From contig CP018627.1 in assembly GCA_002021875.1 (NCBI GenBank), positions 2,542,001-2,606,000 of the forward strand: a stretch of DNA of 64,000 nt, given 5' to 3'. The translations under genes were made by a program, and so were the position numbers. How positions within the stretch are numbered: the stretch's first letter is position 1; each line of letters starts with the position of its first letter. This document shows, piece after piece, positions 49,610-58,277 of this stretch. This DNA comes from Streptomyces hygroscopicus (lineage in GTDB: Bacteria; Actinomycetota; Actinomycetes; Streptomycetales; Streptomycetaceae). The notes under the pieces are model-generated. The model was given only the letters and a program-made list of their open reading frames with translations. It was not told where the DNA came from and made no database searches.

Positions 49610-50572
49610 TCAGCCCTTGCGGGTCTTGACCTCTTCGGTCAGCTGCGGGACGACCTCGAAGAGGTCACCGACCACGCCGTAATCGACCAGATCGAAGATC
49701 GGAGCCTCCGCGTCCTTGTTGACCGCCACGATCGTCTTCGACGTCTGCATACCGGCCCGGTGCTGAATCGCACCCGAGATACCCGCCGCCACATACAACT
49801 GCGGCGAAACCGTCTTACCCGTCTGCCCGACCTGATTGGTATGCGGATACCAGCCCGCGTCCACCGCCGCACGCGAAGCACCCACCGCCGCACCCAGCGA
49901 GTCGGCCAGCGCCTCCACGACGGGGAAGTTCTCCGCACCCCCCACACCACGGCCACCGGAAACCACGATCGCCGCCTCGGTCAACTCCGGACGCCCCGTC
50001 GACTCACGCGGCGTACGCGACACCACCCTCGTCCCCGTCGCCTGCTCCGAGAACGACACCGACAACGCCTCGACCACACCCGCGGCCGGAGCAGCCTCCA
50101 CAGCCGCCGAATTCGGCTTCACCGTGATCACCGGCGCGCCCTTGGACACCCGGGACCTGGTCGTGAAGGCGGCGGCGAACACCGACTGCGTAGCCACCGG
50201 ACCCTCCCCACCCGCCTCCAGATCCACCGCATCGGTGATGATGCCCGACCCGATACGGACCGCGAGCCGCGCCGCGATCTCCTTGCCCTCCGCGGAGGAC
50301 GGGAACAGCACCGCGGCCGGGGACACCGCCTCAAACGCCGCCTGGAGCGCGTCCACCTTCGGCACCACAAGGTAGTCGGCGAACTCGGGCGCGTCAGCGG
50401 TCAGCACCCGCGCCGCACCGTGCTCGGCAAGGGCGGACGCCGTGTTCTGCGCACCCGCACCCAGGGCGACGGCGACGGGCTCACCGACGCGGCGGGCCAA
50501 GGTCAGCAGCTCCAGAGTGGGCTTGCGGACGGCACCGTCCACGTGATCGACATAGACAAGGACTTCAGCCAT
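49610..50572 (-). CDS. etfA: Electron transfer flavoprotein alpha subunit
   Basis: A 320-residue EtfA. The N-terminal domain starts [20 protein letters not shown]. The C-terminal FAD domain carries [40 protein letters not shown] and [20 protein letters not shown]. The start has GCAGGAGAG upstream. It forms a heterodimer with EtfB, binds FAD and takes electrons from acyl-CoA dehydrogenases such as those at 60615 and 62856 in this window. It lies 91 bases downstream of etfB. Confidence 0.92.
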   Translation of the reverse strand: MAEVLVYVDHVDGAVRKPTLELLTLARRVGEPVAVALGAGAQNTASALAEHGAARVLTADAPEFADYLVVPKVDALQAAFEAVSPAAVLFPSSAEGKEIAARLAVRIGSGIITDAVDLEAGGEGPVATQSVFAAAFTTRSRVSKGAPVITVKPNSAAVEAAPAAGVVEALSVSFSEQATGTRVVSRTPRESTGRPELTEAAIVVSGGRGVGGAENFPVVEALADSLGAAVGASRAAVDAGWYPHTNQVGQTGKTVSPQLYVAAGISGAIQHRAGMQTSKTIVAVNKDAEAPIFDLVDYGVVGDLFEVVPQLTEEVKTRKG

Positions 50573-50663
50573 GGGAATCGCTCTCCTGCGACATGCGAAA
50601 TGCGAAAGAAATGGACGGTAAGGACAGCGCGGCTCAGATGAACTTCTGACCCGCCAGACAGCC

Positions 50664-51449
50664 TCAGATGAACTTGCGCTCCGCGAGAAAGGCAGCGAGC
50701 TGCTTGCCGCCCTCGCCCTCGTCCTTGACGATCGTGCCCGCGGTACGGGCCGGACGCTCCGTGGCACCGTCCACCGCGGTCCAGGCACCCTCGAGACCGA
50801 CCTCGTCCGACTCGATCTCCAGGTCCTCCAGGTCCCAGGAGGTCACCGGCTTCTTCTTCGCCGCCATGATGCCCTTGAACGACGGGTAACGCGCCTCACC
50901 CGACTGGTCCGTCACCGACACCACCGCCGGAAGCCGCGCCTCCAGCAACTCCGTCGCGGTGTCACCATCACGGCGCCCCTTCACCGTGCCGTCCCCGACC
51001 GACACCTCCGACAGCAACGACACCTGCGGCACACCCAGCCGCTCCGCCAGCATCGCCGGAAGCACACCCATCGTGCCGTCCGTGGACGCCATACCACAGA
51101 CCACCAGGTCATAACCGGTCTTCTCAACAGCCTTGGCCAGCACCAGCGAGGTACCCAGCGCATCGGTACCGTGCAGACCGTCGTCCTCGACATGCACGGC
51201 CTTGTCCGCACCCATCGACAACGCCTTGCGCAACGCGTCCCTGGCATCCTCCGGGCCGACGGTCAGCACAGTGATCTCGGCGTCGTCAGCCTCATCGGCG
51301 ATCTGGAGCGCCTGCTCGACCGCGTACTCGTCCAGCTCCGAGAGCAGGCCGTCCACATCGTCACGATCGACGGTCAGATCCTCGGCGAAGTGCCGGTCGC
51401 CGGTGGCGTCGGGCACATACTTCACACAGACAACGATCCTCAAGCTCAC
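50664..51449 (-). CDS. etfB: Electron transfer flavoprotein beta subunit
   Basis: A 261-residue EtfB starting at GTG (51447-51449) after AAGGAGAG. It has LRIVVCVKYVPDATGDRHFA, the AMP-binding and recognition-loop region DLVVCGMASTDGTMGVLPAM, and a C-terminal PVTSWDLEDLEIESDEVGLE. Operon with etfA. It is divergent from the TetR gene at 51582, and an imperfect inverted repeat lies between them at 51513-51549. Confidence 0.92.
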   Translation of the reverse strand: MSLRIVVCVKYVPDATGDRHFAEDLTVDRDDVDGLLSELDEYAVEQALQIADEADDAEITVLTVGPEDARDALRKALSMGADKAVHVEDDGLHGTDALGTSLVLAKAVEKTGYDLVVCGMASTDGTMGVLPAMLAERLGVPQVSLLSEVSVGDGTVKGRRDGDTATELLEARLPAVVSVTDQSGEARYPSFKGIMAAKKKPVTSWDLEDLEIESDEVGLEGAWTAVDGATERPARTAGTIVKDEGEGGKQLAAFLAERKFI

Positions 51450-51512
51450 GCCGGCTCTCCTTACTGTTCGTGGATGTCCGCGCTGCCCCACCGGAGCACC
51501 TCAATGAGGGTA

Positions 51513-51549
51513 TGGCACTCAGTACCCTCAGTAAAGGTACTCAGTGTCG
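51513..51549. promoter_or_regulatory. TetR operator candidate between etfBA and tetR
   Basis: TGGCACTCAGTACC (51513-51526) and GGTACTCAGTGTCG (51536-51549) form an inverted repeat with 11 of 14 positions matching. The same element occurs at 52350-52384 on the other side of the TetR gene. It sits in the divergent promoter region, 33 bases before the TetR start codon. Confidence 0.6.
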
Positions 51550-51581
51550 CTTTCGCCGTGCGCTGATGCTACGTTCCCTTC

Positions 51582-52340
51582 ATGGCGGACGTACGCGACG
51601 AAGGCGGGGCGACCGCGGCGGTGAGCGGGCCCGGGCCGTCCGGCAAAGCACCCATGCGCGAGGTGCTCATCGAGGCCGCGTTCCAGCTCTTCGTGGAGCA
51701 TGGCTTCGAGCGGACCACGGTGGACGACATCGTGGCGCGGGCCGGAGTGGGGCGCCGGTCGTTCTTCCGCTACTTCCCGTCCAAGGAAGACGTCGTCTTC
51801 CCCGACCATGAGCGCTGCCTCACCGAGATGAGCGCCTTCCTCGCGACGAGCACCGACGGCGAACCGCTCGACGTGATCTGTGACGCGGCCCGCCTCGTCA
51901 TGCGGATGTACACCGCGAACCCGGAGTTCTCCGTGCAGCGCTATCGGCTCACCCGCGAGGTGCCCAGCCTGCGCGGCTACGAGGTGTCCGTGGTGCACCG
52001 CTACGAGCGCACCCTGGCCCACTACCTGCGGCAACGATATGCGGGAGACCCGAACGGAGCGCTGCGGGCCGAAGTGCAGGCCGCGGCCATCGTCGCCGCG
52101 CACAACAACGGGCTGCGGACCTGGCTGCGCGGCGGGGGGCACGGCGATGGCGCGAAGGCGGTGGATCAGTCGCTGGCGTTCGTCCGGCAGACGTGGGGCA
52201 GTGCCCGCGAATCCGCGGAGAGCGGCGCCACCCCCGCGCCGGAGAGCGAGGAGGACGATGTGGTCGTCATCGTCGCGCCGCGGAAGGCTCCCCTGTGGCG
52301 CGTGGTGCAGAAGATCGAGAAGACGTTGGGGGACGGCTAG
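51582..52340 (+). CDS. TetR-family regulator, likely controlling etfBA
   Basis: A 252-residue TetR protein. Residues about 27-72 are the helix-turn-helix (VLIEAAFQLFVEHGFERTTV, ARAGVGRRSFFRYFPSKEDV), followed by a helical ligand domain and a disordered acidic C-terminal stretch (ESGATPAPESEEDD) before a basic tail. It is longer than most TetR proteins because of both tails. Inverted repeats of one type lie before and after the gene. It probably senses an acyl-CoA and controls etfBA and neighbouring catabolic genes. Confidence 0.85.
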   Translation: MADVRDEGGATAAVSGPGPSGKAPMREVLIEAAFQLFVEHGFERTTVDDIVARAGVGRRSFFRYFPSKEDVVFPDHERCLTEMSAFLATSTDGEPLDVICDAARLVMRMYTANPEFSVQRYRLTREVPSLRGYEVSVVHRYERTLAHYLRQRYAGDPNGALRAEVQAAAIVAAHNNGLRTWLRGGGHGDGAKAVDQSLAFVRQTWGSARESAESGATPAPESEEDDVVVIVAPRKAPLWRVVQKIEKTLGDG

Positions 52341-52349
52341 CCACCGGCG

Positions 52350-52384
52350 TGGCACTCAGCGCCTTGAGAGGGTACTCAGTGCCA
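52350..52384. promoter_or_regulatory. Second TetR-type operator element, between convergent gene ends
   Basis: TGGCACTCAGCGCC (52350-52363) and GGTACTCAGTGCCA (52371-52384) repeat the element found at 51513-51549, with the same outer TGGCACT/AGTG arms. It lies between the 3' ends of the TetR and metallo-hydrolase genes, an unusual place for an operator. Confidence 0.5.
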
Positions 52385-52405
52385 TACCGTGACCATGTCC
52401 CGGGT

Positions 52406-53470
52406 TCATGAGGGCGGCGCCGCCGACCCGCCCGGTGCCGCCCGCGTGTACCGATGCACCCCGTCGGCGAATGCCACCGTCGCCCGCCCCCGCAGCACCA
52501 GGACATCCAGGTGCGCGGCCGTCTCATTGATCGCGAGCATCTGGTTGAAGGCGCTCAACTCCGCGAACGGCACGGCCCGGCGCGTCCAGGCGAGCTCACG
52601 CGCCACCGCGTGGGCGTCGAGTGTGTTCTCGCCCAGCGCCGCCAGGCTTCCGGCCAGCCGTTCGTCGTGGTGGGCGAGCAGTTCGGCGACCCGGGTGTGG
52701 GTGCTGTCGGCGACCGGCCCGTGTGCGGGCAGCAGGCGGGCGTCGGCGTAGCGGGTCATCAGCCGCAGCGAGTCCAGGTAGTCGGCGAGCGGACGCCCGC
52801 CGGACTCGGCGAGCTCGAAGCCGATGGACGGGGTGATATGCGGCAGGACGTGGTCCCCGGAGAACACCAGCCCCCGCTCTTCGTCCAGGAAGACCACATG
52901 GCCCTTGGTGTGTCCGGGGGTGGGGACGACCCGCAGCTCGCGCTCGCCGAAGCGCAGGGTTTCCGCGCCGAGCCAGCGATCGGGGGCCTCCCACACACTC
53001 GGGTCGTAGCCGCCGTGCTCCATCGCCTCGATGTGGTCGGCGAGGTCCCCGGCTCCCGCCGCGCGCAGGGTCCGCAGCGCGCCCACGGGCTGGTCGCTGC
53101 GCAGCCGGTCGAGCATCTCCAGGCCCGGCCGTTCCCCCGCGCCGAGGTAGACGCGCGAGCCCAGCAGCCGACGCAGTTCCACCGCCTGTGTGTAGTGGTC
53201 GCGGTGGATGTGGGTGACCAGGATGTGGCTGATGTCGCCGGGGTCGCGGTCGATGGCGGCCAGGGCGTCCTCGAGCACCTTGCGCGCCTCGGGGATCGCC
53301 CAGCCACCGTCGATCATGACGATGCCGTCGTCGGCCAGATCCTCCAGGAGATAGACGTTGACGGCACGCAGCCCGTCGCCCGGAAGTGGCAGCGGCACGC
53401 GGTGCACCCCGGGCTGTACGGTCTGGATTCCGGCCTCCGCCCAGGGAGCCTGGTCGAACCGTGGCGTCAT
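52406..53470 (-). CDS. Metallo-beta-lactamase-fold hydrolase
   Basis: A 354-residue MBL-fold protein. The metal motif is ISHILVTHIHRDHYTQAVEL (H-x-H-x-D-H), with a further His in PTPGHTKGHVVFLDEE, the Asp in LVFSGDHVLPHITPS and a final His in RLLPAHGPVADSTHT. Members related to this hydrolyse lactones or acyl-CoA-type thioesters. Its ATG overlaps the stop of the acyl-CoA ligase gene (ATGA at 53467-53470), so both work in one pathway. Confidence 0.85.
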   Translation of the reverse strand: MTPRFDQAPWAEAGIQTVQPGVHRVPLPLPGDGLRAVNVYLLEDLADDGIVMIDGGWAIPEARKVLEDALAAIDRDPGDISHILVTHIHRDHYTQAVELRRLLGSRVYLGAGERPGLEMLDRLRSDQPVGALRTLRAAGAGDLADHIEAMEHGGYDPSVWEAPDRWLGAETLRFGERELRVVPTPGHTKGHVVFLDEERGLVFSGDHVLPHITPSIGFELAESGGRPLADYLDSLRLMTRYADARLLPAHGPVADSTHTRVAELLAHHDERLAGSLAALGENTLDAHAVARELAWTRRAVPFAELSAFNQMLAINETAAHLDVLVLRGRATVAFADGVHRYTRAAPGGSAAPPS

Positions 53471-54972
53471 GATCCTCCTTCGCGGGTGTGCAGCCTGATG
53501 GCCAGGTCCCGGGCTCCGCCCCGGTCGAGCTTGCCGACCTTCGTCTGGGGCAGCTCCTCGACGCCGTAGACGTACTCGGGCCACTTGGTCTTGGACAGAC
53601 CGACGCTCTCGAGATGGCCGGTCACCTCGGCCAGCTCGACGCCGCCGCCGTCCTCGGCGACGACGAGCAGCGCCACGCGTTCGCCGAGGACATCGTCGGG
53701 GACCGGCGCGACACAGGCTCTGGCCACGCGCGGATGGCTGGCGACCGCGCGCTCTATCTCGGTGATGTCGATGTTGCGGCCACCGCGGATGATGATGTCC
53801 TTCTCACGGCCCATGATGGTGAGGGTGCCGTCCTCGTGGATCATCAGCAGGTCTCCGGTGGGCAGGTAGCCGTCCTCCGTCAGCGCCGGTGGATCGGTCC
53901 TGCCCTCGCGGGCGTACCCGAGGAAGAGGGAAGGGCCGCGGACCTGCGCCCGGCCGGTCACTCCCGGGCCGGCCGCCTGACCGTCCGCGGTGAGCGCGCG
54001 CACGTCCGTCCCCGGGAAGGGGCGGCCGTCCCTGCCGAGCCGGAGCTCCTCGGGGTCGTCGGGGCTCGGCGAGGTGTGGCCCAGGCACTCGGACATGCCG
54101 AAGACGCGGAGGATCTTGGTGCCCAGGGACCGTTCGGCCCGGGCCAGGGCTCCGCGGTCCATGGGCCCGCCGCCGACGGTGATCGACCGGACGCCCCGGA
54201 GGACGCCGGAGCCGGCCGCTTCGGTGCCCATCTGCAGCGCCATGGTCGGTACGCACATGGTCCAGCGGACACCGGCCTCGGCCATCCGCCGCAGTGCGAC
54301 CGCCCGGTCCCACTTCCCGGTCAGGACGAGCGGTCCGCGCAGCACGAGGGAGAGATAGACCCCGAAGCAGTACGCGGCCGTGGACGACAGCGGCACGATC
54401 GCGGCGATGGCGTCGCCCGGCGACAGGCCGTTGACGTCGATGGTGCTCGTGGCGGCGTAGCGCAGGGCCTGCTCGGACTGGACGACGCCTTTGGGGCGCC
54501 CGGTCGATCCGGAGGTCAGGCCGATGAGGGCGCCGCCGGACCACCGCGACACCTCGCGCTTGTCGGATGCGGACCGGCAGGTCCAGCCGTCGAGCACCGT
54601 CCGCGCCGGGTCCGGCAGCCGGGTGGGCACCGCCCACTCGGCCATCGCCGAGGGCTCGGCGACGACGGCGTCCGGGCGGATGTCCTCCCATGCGGCGGTG
54701 AACTCGGCGGGTGTGGTGTGCCGATTGACCACCGCGAGGACCCCGCCCCGCAGTCCTACGGCGAGGGTGGCGGCGACGGTGCGCCATGAGTTGTCCGCCT
54801 GGACCAGGACGGTGCCGACCGAGCCGTCGGGCTCGCCCGCGGACAGCGCTCCGGCCAGCCGTAGGGCCTCGTCGAGCAGTTGCCGGGCCGGATGGCTGCC
54901 GGTGTCGTCGATCACGGCGATGAAGTCGGCTTCTTCCGCCTTCTGCTGGAACTCCCGCACTACCTGTCGCAT
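53467..54972 (-). CDS. AMP-forming acyl-CoA ligase
   Basis: A 501-residue ANL-superfamily enzyme. The phosphate-binding loop is LIGLTSGSTGRPKGVVQSEQ, the A5 region FGMSECLGHTSPS, the hinge GREKDIIIRGGRNIDITEIE and the catalytic lysine in ELPQTKVGKLDRGGAR. It activates a carboxylic acid to its CoA thioester, the entry step for the beta-oxidation genes around it. ATG at 54972. It precedes the EthD and NTF2-like genes transcribed in the same direction. Confidence 0.88.
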   Translation of the reverse strand: MRQVVREFQQKAEEADFIAVIDDTGSHPARQLLDEALRLAGALSAGEPDGSVGTVLVQADNSWRTVAATLAVGLRGGVLAVVNRHTTPAEFTAAWEDIRPDAVVAEPSAMAEWAVPTRLPDPARTVLDGWTCRSASDKREVSRWSGGALIGLTSGSTGRPKGVVQSEQALRYAATSTIDVNGLSPGDAIAAIVPLSSTAAYCFGVYLSLVLRGPLVLTGKWDRAVALRRMAEAGVRWTMCVPTMALQMGTEAAGSGVLRGVRSITVGGGPMDRGALARAERSLGTKILRVFGMSECLGHTSPSPDDPEELRLGRDGRPFPGTDVRALTADGQAAGPGVTGRAQVRGPSLFLGYAREGRTDPPALTEDGYLPTGDLLMIHEDGTLTIMGREKDIIIRGGRNIDITEIERAVASHPRVARACVAPVPDDVLGERVALLVVAEDGGGVELAEVTGHLESVGLSKTKWPEYVYGVEELPQTKVGKLDRGGARDLAIRLHTREGGS

Positions 54973-55062
54973 CCTGCCCCTCGTTGCGCTGTGCCGAACT
55001 CCGTTTGCCGAACTCTGTGGTGCTTGTCCTGCCGCTGGACCGGGCCGGGCGGCCCGGCATCC

Positions 55063-55383
55063 TCACGCGGCGAACATCTCCGCCTCGTGCCCCATGACCG
55101 CGATCCGGCGGCCCTTCATGTCGCCGACCTGGGCGACGGCCTCGGCCCACTCGGGGCTCGCGAGGGCCTTCTTCAGGTCCTCCGGGGAGTCGAAGCCGAG
55201 CACGGAGATTCCGTCCCAGCCCTCGGAACGCGGCTCCAGAGCGGTGTCGATGTCGGTGTGGCGCCAGGCGCGCAGCCCGGGCAGGCGGTAGGTCAGCTCC
55301 GCGTGGTCGCCGCGCCACCAGGTGATGAACTGTTCATGCGTCCACTCCGGGGGCCGGGCTGCCAGCAGGACGAGGTTGTACAT
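55063..55383 (-). CDS. EthD-like dimeric alpha-beta barrel protein
   Basis: A 106-residue protein matching the EthD domain: MYNLVLLAARPPEWTHEQFI, WWRGDHAELTYRLPGLRAWR, then LGFDSPEDLKKALASPEWAE. EthD-type proteins accompany oxidative degradation of ethers and aromatic or polyketide compounds, or act as small cyclases. It is likely co-transcribed with the NTF2-like genes upstream and the ligase downstream. Confidence 0.8.
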   Translation of the reverse strand: MYNLVLLAARPPEWTHEQFITWWRGDHAELTYRLPGLRAWRHTDIDTALEPRSEGWDGISVLGFDSPEDLKKALASPEWAEAVAQVGDMKGRRIAVMGHEAEMFAA

Positions 55384-55440
55384 GACGGGTGCTCCGCACG
55401 GGGTCGAGGGGATGGGGGTGGTGAGCGGGTCCGATACCGG

Positions 55441-55818
55441 TCAGGTGAAGCGGATCTCGGATGAGCGCCCGATCAGCAGGCGCCGCAGTCGGCCTTCGCC
55501 GTTCACCTGACCGGCGGCGACGAAGCTGGCCTCGGGGACGCCCGCACGTCGTACCTCGCCCAGGAAGAGCTCCTCCTGGCCGAGCGTGGTCGCCGAGAGC
55601 AGATGGTGGGTGCGGGTGCCCTTCTCACGCTGTTCGAGGTAGCCCACCAGGGCGGCGCGGTCCCCGGCGAAGTCGGTGGCGTTGCCGTCGCCGGTGGAGA
55701 ACAGGATGGACAGCGAGAAGTCGTCGCTGATCAGGTCGAGGATCCGGGACGGCTCGTCACCGTCCAGTATCTCGAACCACGCGGTGAGGAAGGGGGCCGC
55801 GGCCGGGGTGTCCGTCAT
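55441..55818 (-). CDS. NTF2-like (SnoaL-type) protein
   Basis: A 125-residue cone-fold protein: PFLTAWFEILDGDEPSRILD, DFSLSILFSTGDGNATDFAG and a beta-sheet half with HHLLSATTLGQEELFLGEVR. Such proteins are isomerases, dehydratases or cyclases, or non-catalytic partners. It overlaps the upstream NTF2-like gene by four bases (ATGA), so the two may form a heteromer. Confidence 0.7.
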   Translation of the reverse strand: MTDTPAAAPFLTAWFEILDGDEPSRILDLISDDFSLSILFSTGDGNATDFAGDRAALVGYLEQREKGTRTHHLLSATTLGQEELFLGEVRRAGVPEASFVAAGQVNGEGRLRRLLIGRSSEIRFT

Positions 55819-56183
55819 GCCCGGCTCCCGTCGTCCGCCCAGTCGACCAGTTCGAACGAGGTGGTGAAGAAGGACTGGTAGCGCGACAGGAGCCCGCCGG
55901 GCGAGATCACCGCGGCGGAGAGGAAGGAGCCGGTGTACCGCCCGCCCTCCGTCACCACCCCGTACACGGTCTCGACGTCGCCGTCCCGGCTGTGGCGCAG
56001 GATCTCATGCGACCGGTCCTTGGGGTTCCGGCCGGCGATGTAGGCGGCGAAGTCCTCCTTGGATGTGCCGGTGACCTCACTGCCCGGCAGGGCGATGAGG
56101 AAGCGGAAGTCGGATTCGAGCAGGTCCAGCGTCCGTTCCGGATGGTCGCTGTCCATACTGGCCATATACGTGCGCAACGTCAT
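55815..56183 (-). CDS. NTF2-like protein, first of a coupled pair
   Basis: A 122-residue protein with the same fold class: MDSDHPERTLDLLESDFRFL, TSKEDFAAYIAGRNPKDRSH, and a sheet ending GGLLSRYQSFFTTSFELVDW. Its start faces a palindrome at 56252-56279, so this is the first gene of the operon running down to the metallo-hydrolase. The function of the pair is unknown; a dehydratase or isomerase acting on an acyl-CoA is a reasonable guess. Confidence 0.7.
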   Translation of the reverse strand: MTLRTYMASMDSDHPERTLDLLESDFRFLIALPGSEVTGTSKEDFAAYIAGRNPKDRSHEILRHSRDGDVETVYGVVTEGGRYTGSFLSAAVISPGGLLSRYQSFFTTSFELVDWADDGSRA

Positions 56184-56251
56184 GACTGCGCCCTTTCGAT
56201 TGGTGGCCGAGCGCTCCCGGGGATCCGGGACCGCTGCAGCGACCCCCGGAT

Positions 56252-56279
56252 CAACCTGAGTTCAGTTCAATTCAGGTTG
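56252..56279. promoter_or_regulatory. TetR operator candidate upstream of the NTF2-like operon
   Basis: CAACCTGA (56252-56259) and TCAGGTTG (56272-56279) form a perfect eight-base inverted repeat. Inside it, CTGAGTTCAG (56256-56265) is the reverse complement of CTGAACTCAG at 57063-57072 upstream of the TetR gene. It lies 69 bases before the first NTF2-like start codon. Confidence 0.6.
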
Positions 56280-56330
56280 GATGCTAATCCCGGGGAAACA
56301 CGGCTGACAAGAGCCCGTAGCACGCGAAAC

Positions 56331-56358
56331 GGCCCCCGGCGGATATCCGCCGGGGGCC
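56331..56358. terminator. Perfect 28-bp palindromic terminator
   Basis: The 28 bases from GGCCCCCGGCGGAT to ATCCGCCGGGGGCC form a perfect palindrome, 27 bases downstream of the TetR stop on the minus strand. It would end the TetR transcript before the NTF2-like operon promoter. Confidence 0.8.
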
Positions 56359-56385
56359 GGAAGCGACAGGGGGCCGCTCAGGGGG

Positions 56386-57009
56386 TCACGTGGCCACCAT
56401 GCGTACGCAGGCGCCCTCGATCAGTTCGCTGACCTCCGACAGCGGCGTGGGCCCCGAGGGGCGGTACCACCGCCAGACGCTGACGATCAGGCCGAGCACG
56501 CCCGAGCCCAGCAGTTGCGCGTCCCGGAGCGGGAAGGCGCCCATGGACATACCTCGGACCAGCAGGTTCGTCCAGTTCCGCTCGACGAGCTGAACCAGCT
56601 TGCGGGCCTCGACGCGCTCGGCCTCCTCCCGCTTGGACTTGCGCGTGCCGGAGAGCAGATCCATGTGGTTGTGCAGGATCCGCATCTGCAGGACCTCTTG
56701 GTCCGAGACGTCGTAGGCCGCGCGGACGGCCGCCCGGAGCGCCTCGGTCGGGTCCTCGACGCCCTCGGTCGCCTCCGTGAACTTGTCGTGGGACCGCTGG
56801 AGCTCCAGCCGCATGATGGTCAGCAGGCAGTGCGTCTTGGACTCGAAGTAGTGGTACAGCGCCGTCTGCCCGATGCCGACCCGCTCCGCCACGGTGGACC
56901 ACTTGGTGGCCTCGAAACCGGCCTCGCCGAAGCAGTCGACGGCGGCCGCCAGGATGGCGGCGCGCTTGGACCTCGGTCCCGCTTCCGGTTCAACGATTCT
57001 CGTCGCCAT
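56386..57009 (-). CDS. TetR-family regulator of the catabolic cluster
   Basis: A 207-residue TetR protein: helix-turn-helix at about 17-62 (ILAAAVDCFGEAGFEATKWS, AERVGIGQTALYHYFESKTH) and a helical C-terminal domain with LLVRGMSMGAFPLRDAQLLG. It looks like regulators of fatty-acid or steroid catabolism. CTGAACTCAG at 57063 upstream, and its complement in the NTF2-like operon promoter, suggest that it controls itself and that operon. The ligand is probably an acyl-CoA pathway intermediate. Confidence 0.87.
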   Translation of the reverse strand: MATRIVEPEAGPRSKRAAILAAAVDCFGEAGFEATKWSTVAERVGIGQTALYHYFESKTHCLLTIMRLELQRSHDKFTEATEGVEDPTEALRAAVRAAYDVSDQEVLQMRILHNHMDLLSGTRKSKREEAERVEARKLVQLVERNWTNLLVRGMSMGAFPLRDAQLLGSGVLGLIVSVWRWYRPSGPTPLSEVSELIEGACVRMVAT

Positions 57010-57062
57010 GCCTCGTCTCCTGGCTGAAGCCCACCGTGTCCGTACCCGAGAGTAGCCCCAAG

Positions 57063-57072
57063 CTGAACTCAG
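57063..57072. promoter_or_regulatory. Half-site shared with the NTF2-like operon promoter
   Basis: CTGAACTCAG lies 54 bases upstream of the TetR start codon at 57009 and just after the thiolase stop region. Its reverse complement CTGAGTTCAG is at 56256-56265. Confidence 0.5.
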
Positions 57073-57099
57073 TTGCCAATCGACGTGAACAAACGCGGG

Positions 57100-58248
57100 T
57101 CAAAGGCGCTCCAGCACGGTCGCGTTCGCCATGCCGCCGCCCTCACACATCGTCTGCAGACCGTAGCGCCCCCCGGTCCTGTGCAGTTGGTGGACGAGCG
57201 TGGTCATCAGCCGGGCGCCGGTGGCGCCGAGCGGATGTCCGAGCGCGATGGCGCCGCCGAAGGCGTTGACCCGCTCCGGGTCGGCGCCGATCTCCTTCTG
57301 CCAGGCGAGGACGACGGAGGCGAACGCCTCGTTGATCTCCACCAGATCGATGTCGCCGATCGACAGCCCGGCCCGGGCCAGGACCTTCTCGGTGGCGGGG
57401 ATCGGGCCGGTCAGCATATGGATCGGATCGGAGCCGACGACGGCCATGGTGTGCACCCGCGCGAGCGGGGTCAGGCCGTGGCGGCTCACCGCCTCCTCGG
57501 AGGCGATCAGCAGGGCGGCGGCGCCGTCGGAGATCTGGCTGGAGACGGCGGCGGTCAGCCGGCCGTCCTCGGTGAGGGGCTTCAGACCGGCCATCTTCTC
57601 CAGCGTGGTGTCGGCCCGCGGGCCCTCGTCGGCGGTGAGCCCGAAGGCCGGGGTGATCTCGTCGTCGAAGGCGCCGTCGGCCTGGGCGGCGAGGGCGCGC
57701 TGGTGGCTGGTGAGCGCGAATTCCTCCATGTCCGTCCGGGAGACGCCCCACTTCTCGGCGATCAGTTCGGCCCCGCGGAACTGGGAGACCTCCTGGTCCC
57801 CGAAGTGCTCGCGCCAGCCGTCCCCCGCGTACGGACTGCCCATACCGGCCTGTTCCCCGACGGTCATGGGGCTGGCGATGGGCACCAGGCTCATCACCTC
57901 CACCCCGCCGGCCACCACCAGATCGGCGGCCCCGGAGCCGACCGCCTGGGCGGCGAAGTGCACGGCCTGCTGGGAGGAGCCGCACTGGCGGTCGATGGTG
58001 GTGCCGGGGACGTGCTGCGGCAGCCCGGCCGACAGCCATGCGGTACGCGCGATGTTGCCGGTCTGGGCGCCGATCTGGCTGACGCACCCGAAGTACACGT
58101 CGTCGACGGCGCCCGGGTCGGCTCCGGTGCGCTCCAGCAGGGCGCGCAGCGCGTGGGCGCCGAGATCGGCGGGGTGCACGCCGCTGAGCGTGCCTTTGCG
58201 GCGGCCGACGGGGGTACGGACGGCTCCGACGATGAATGCTTCCGACAC
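57100..58248 (-). CDS. Acetyl-CoA acetyltransferase / thiolase
   Basis: A 382-residue thiolase starting at GTG (58246-58248). The acyl-accepting Cys is in GTTIDRQCGSSQQAVHFAAQ, followed by VVAGGVEVMSLVPI, the catalytic His in FGGAIALGHPLGATGARLMT and the second Cys in GLQTMCEGGGMANATVLE. It performs the final thiolytic cleavage of a 3-ketoacyl-CoA. It is the last gene of the operon that starts beyond the right edge, 29 bases downstream of the enoyl-CoA hydratase gene. Confidence 0.9.
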   Translation of the reverse strand: MSEAFIVGAVRTPVGRRKGTLSGVHPADLGAHALRALLERTGADPGAVDDVYFGCVSQIGAQTGNIARTAWLSAGLPQHVPGTTIDRQCGSSQQAVHFAAQAVGSGAADLVVAGGVEVMSLVPIASPMTVGEQAGMGSPYAGDGWREHFGDQEVSQFRGAELIAEKWGVSRTDMEEFALTSHQRALAAQADGAFDDEITPAFGLTADEGPRADTTLEKMAGLKPLTEDGRLTAAVSSQISDGAAALLIASEEAVSRHGLTPLARVHTMAVVGSDPIHMLTGPIPATEKVLARAGLSIGDIDLVEINEAFASVVLAWQKEIGADPERVNAFGGAIALGHPLGATGARLMTTLVHQLHRTGGRYGLQTMCEGGGMANATVLERL

Positions 58249-58277
58249 GGTGGGGCTCCAGGGGTTTCGGGGAGGTG

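Noticed and set aside
50573..50663. Short direct repeat CTCAGATGAACTT near the etfB stop
   Set aside because: Only 13 bases are repeated and no second gene end or regulatory structure is visible, so it is noted but not treated as a feature.
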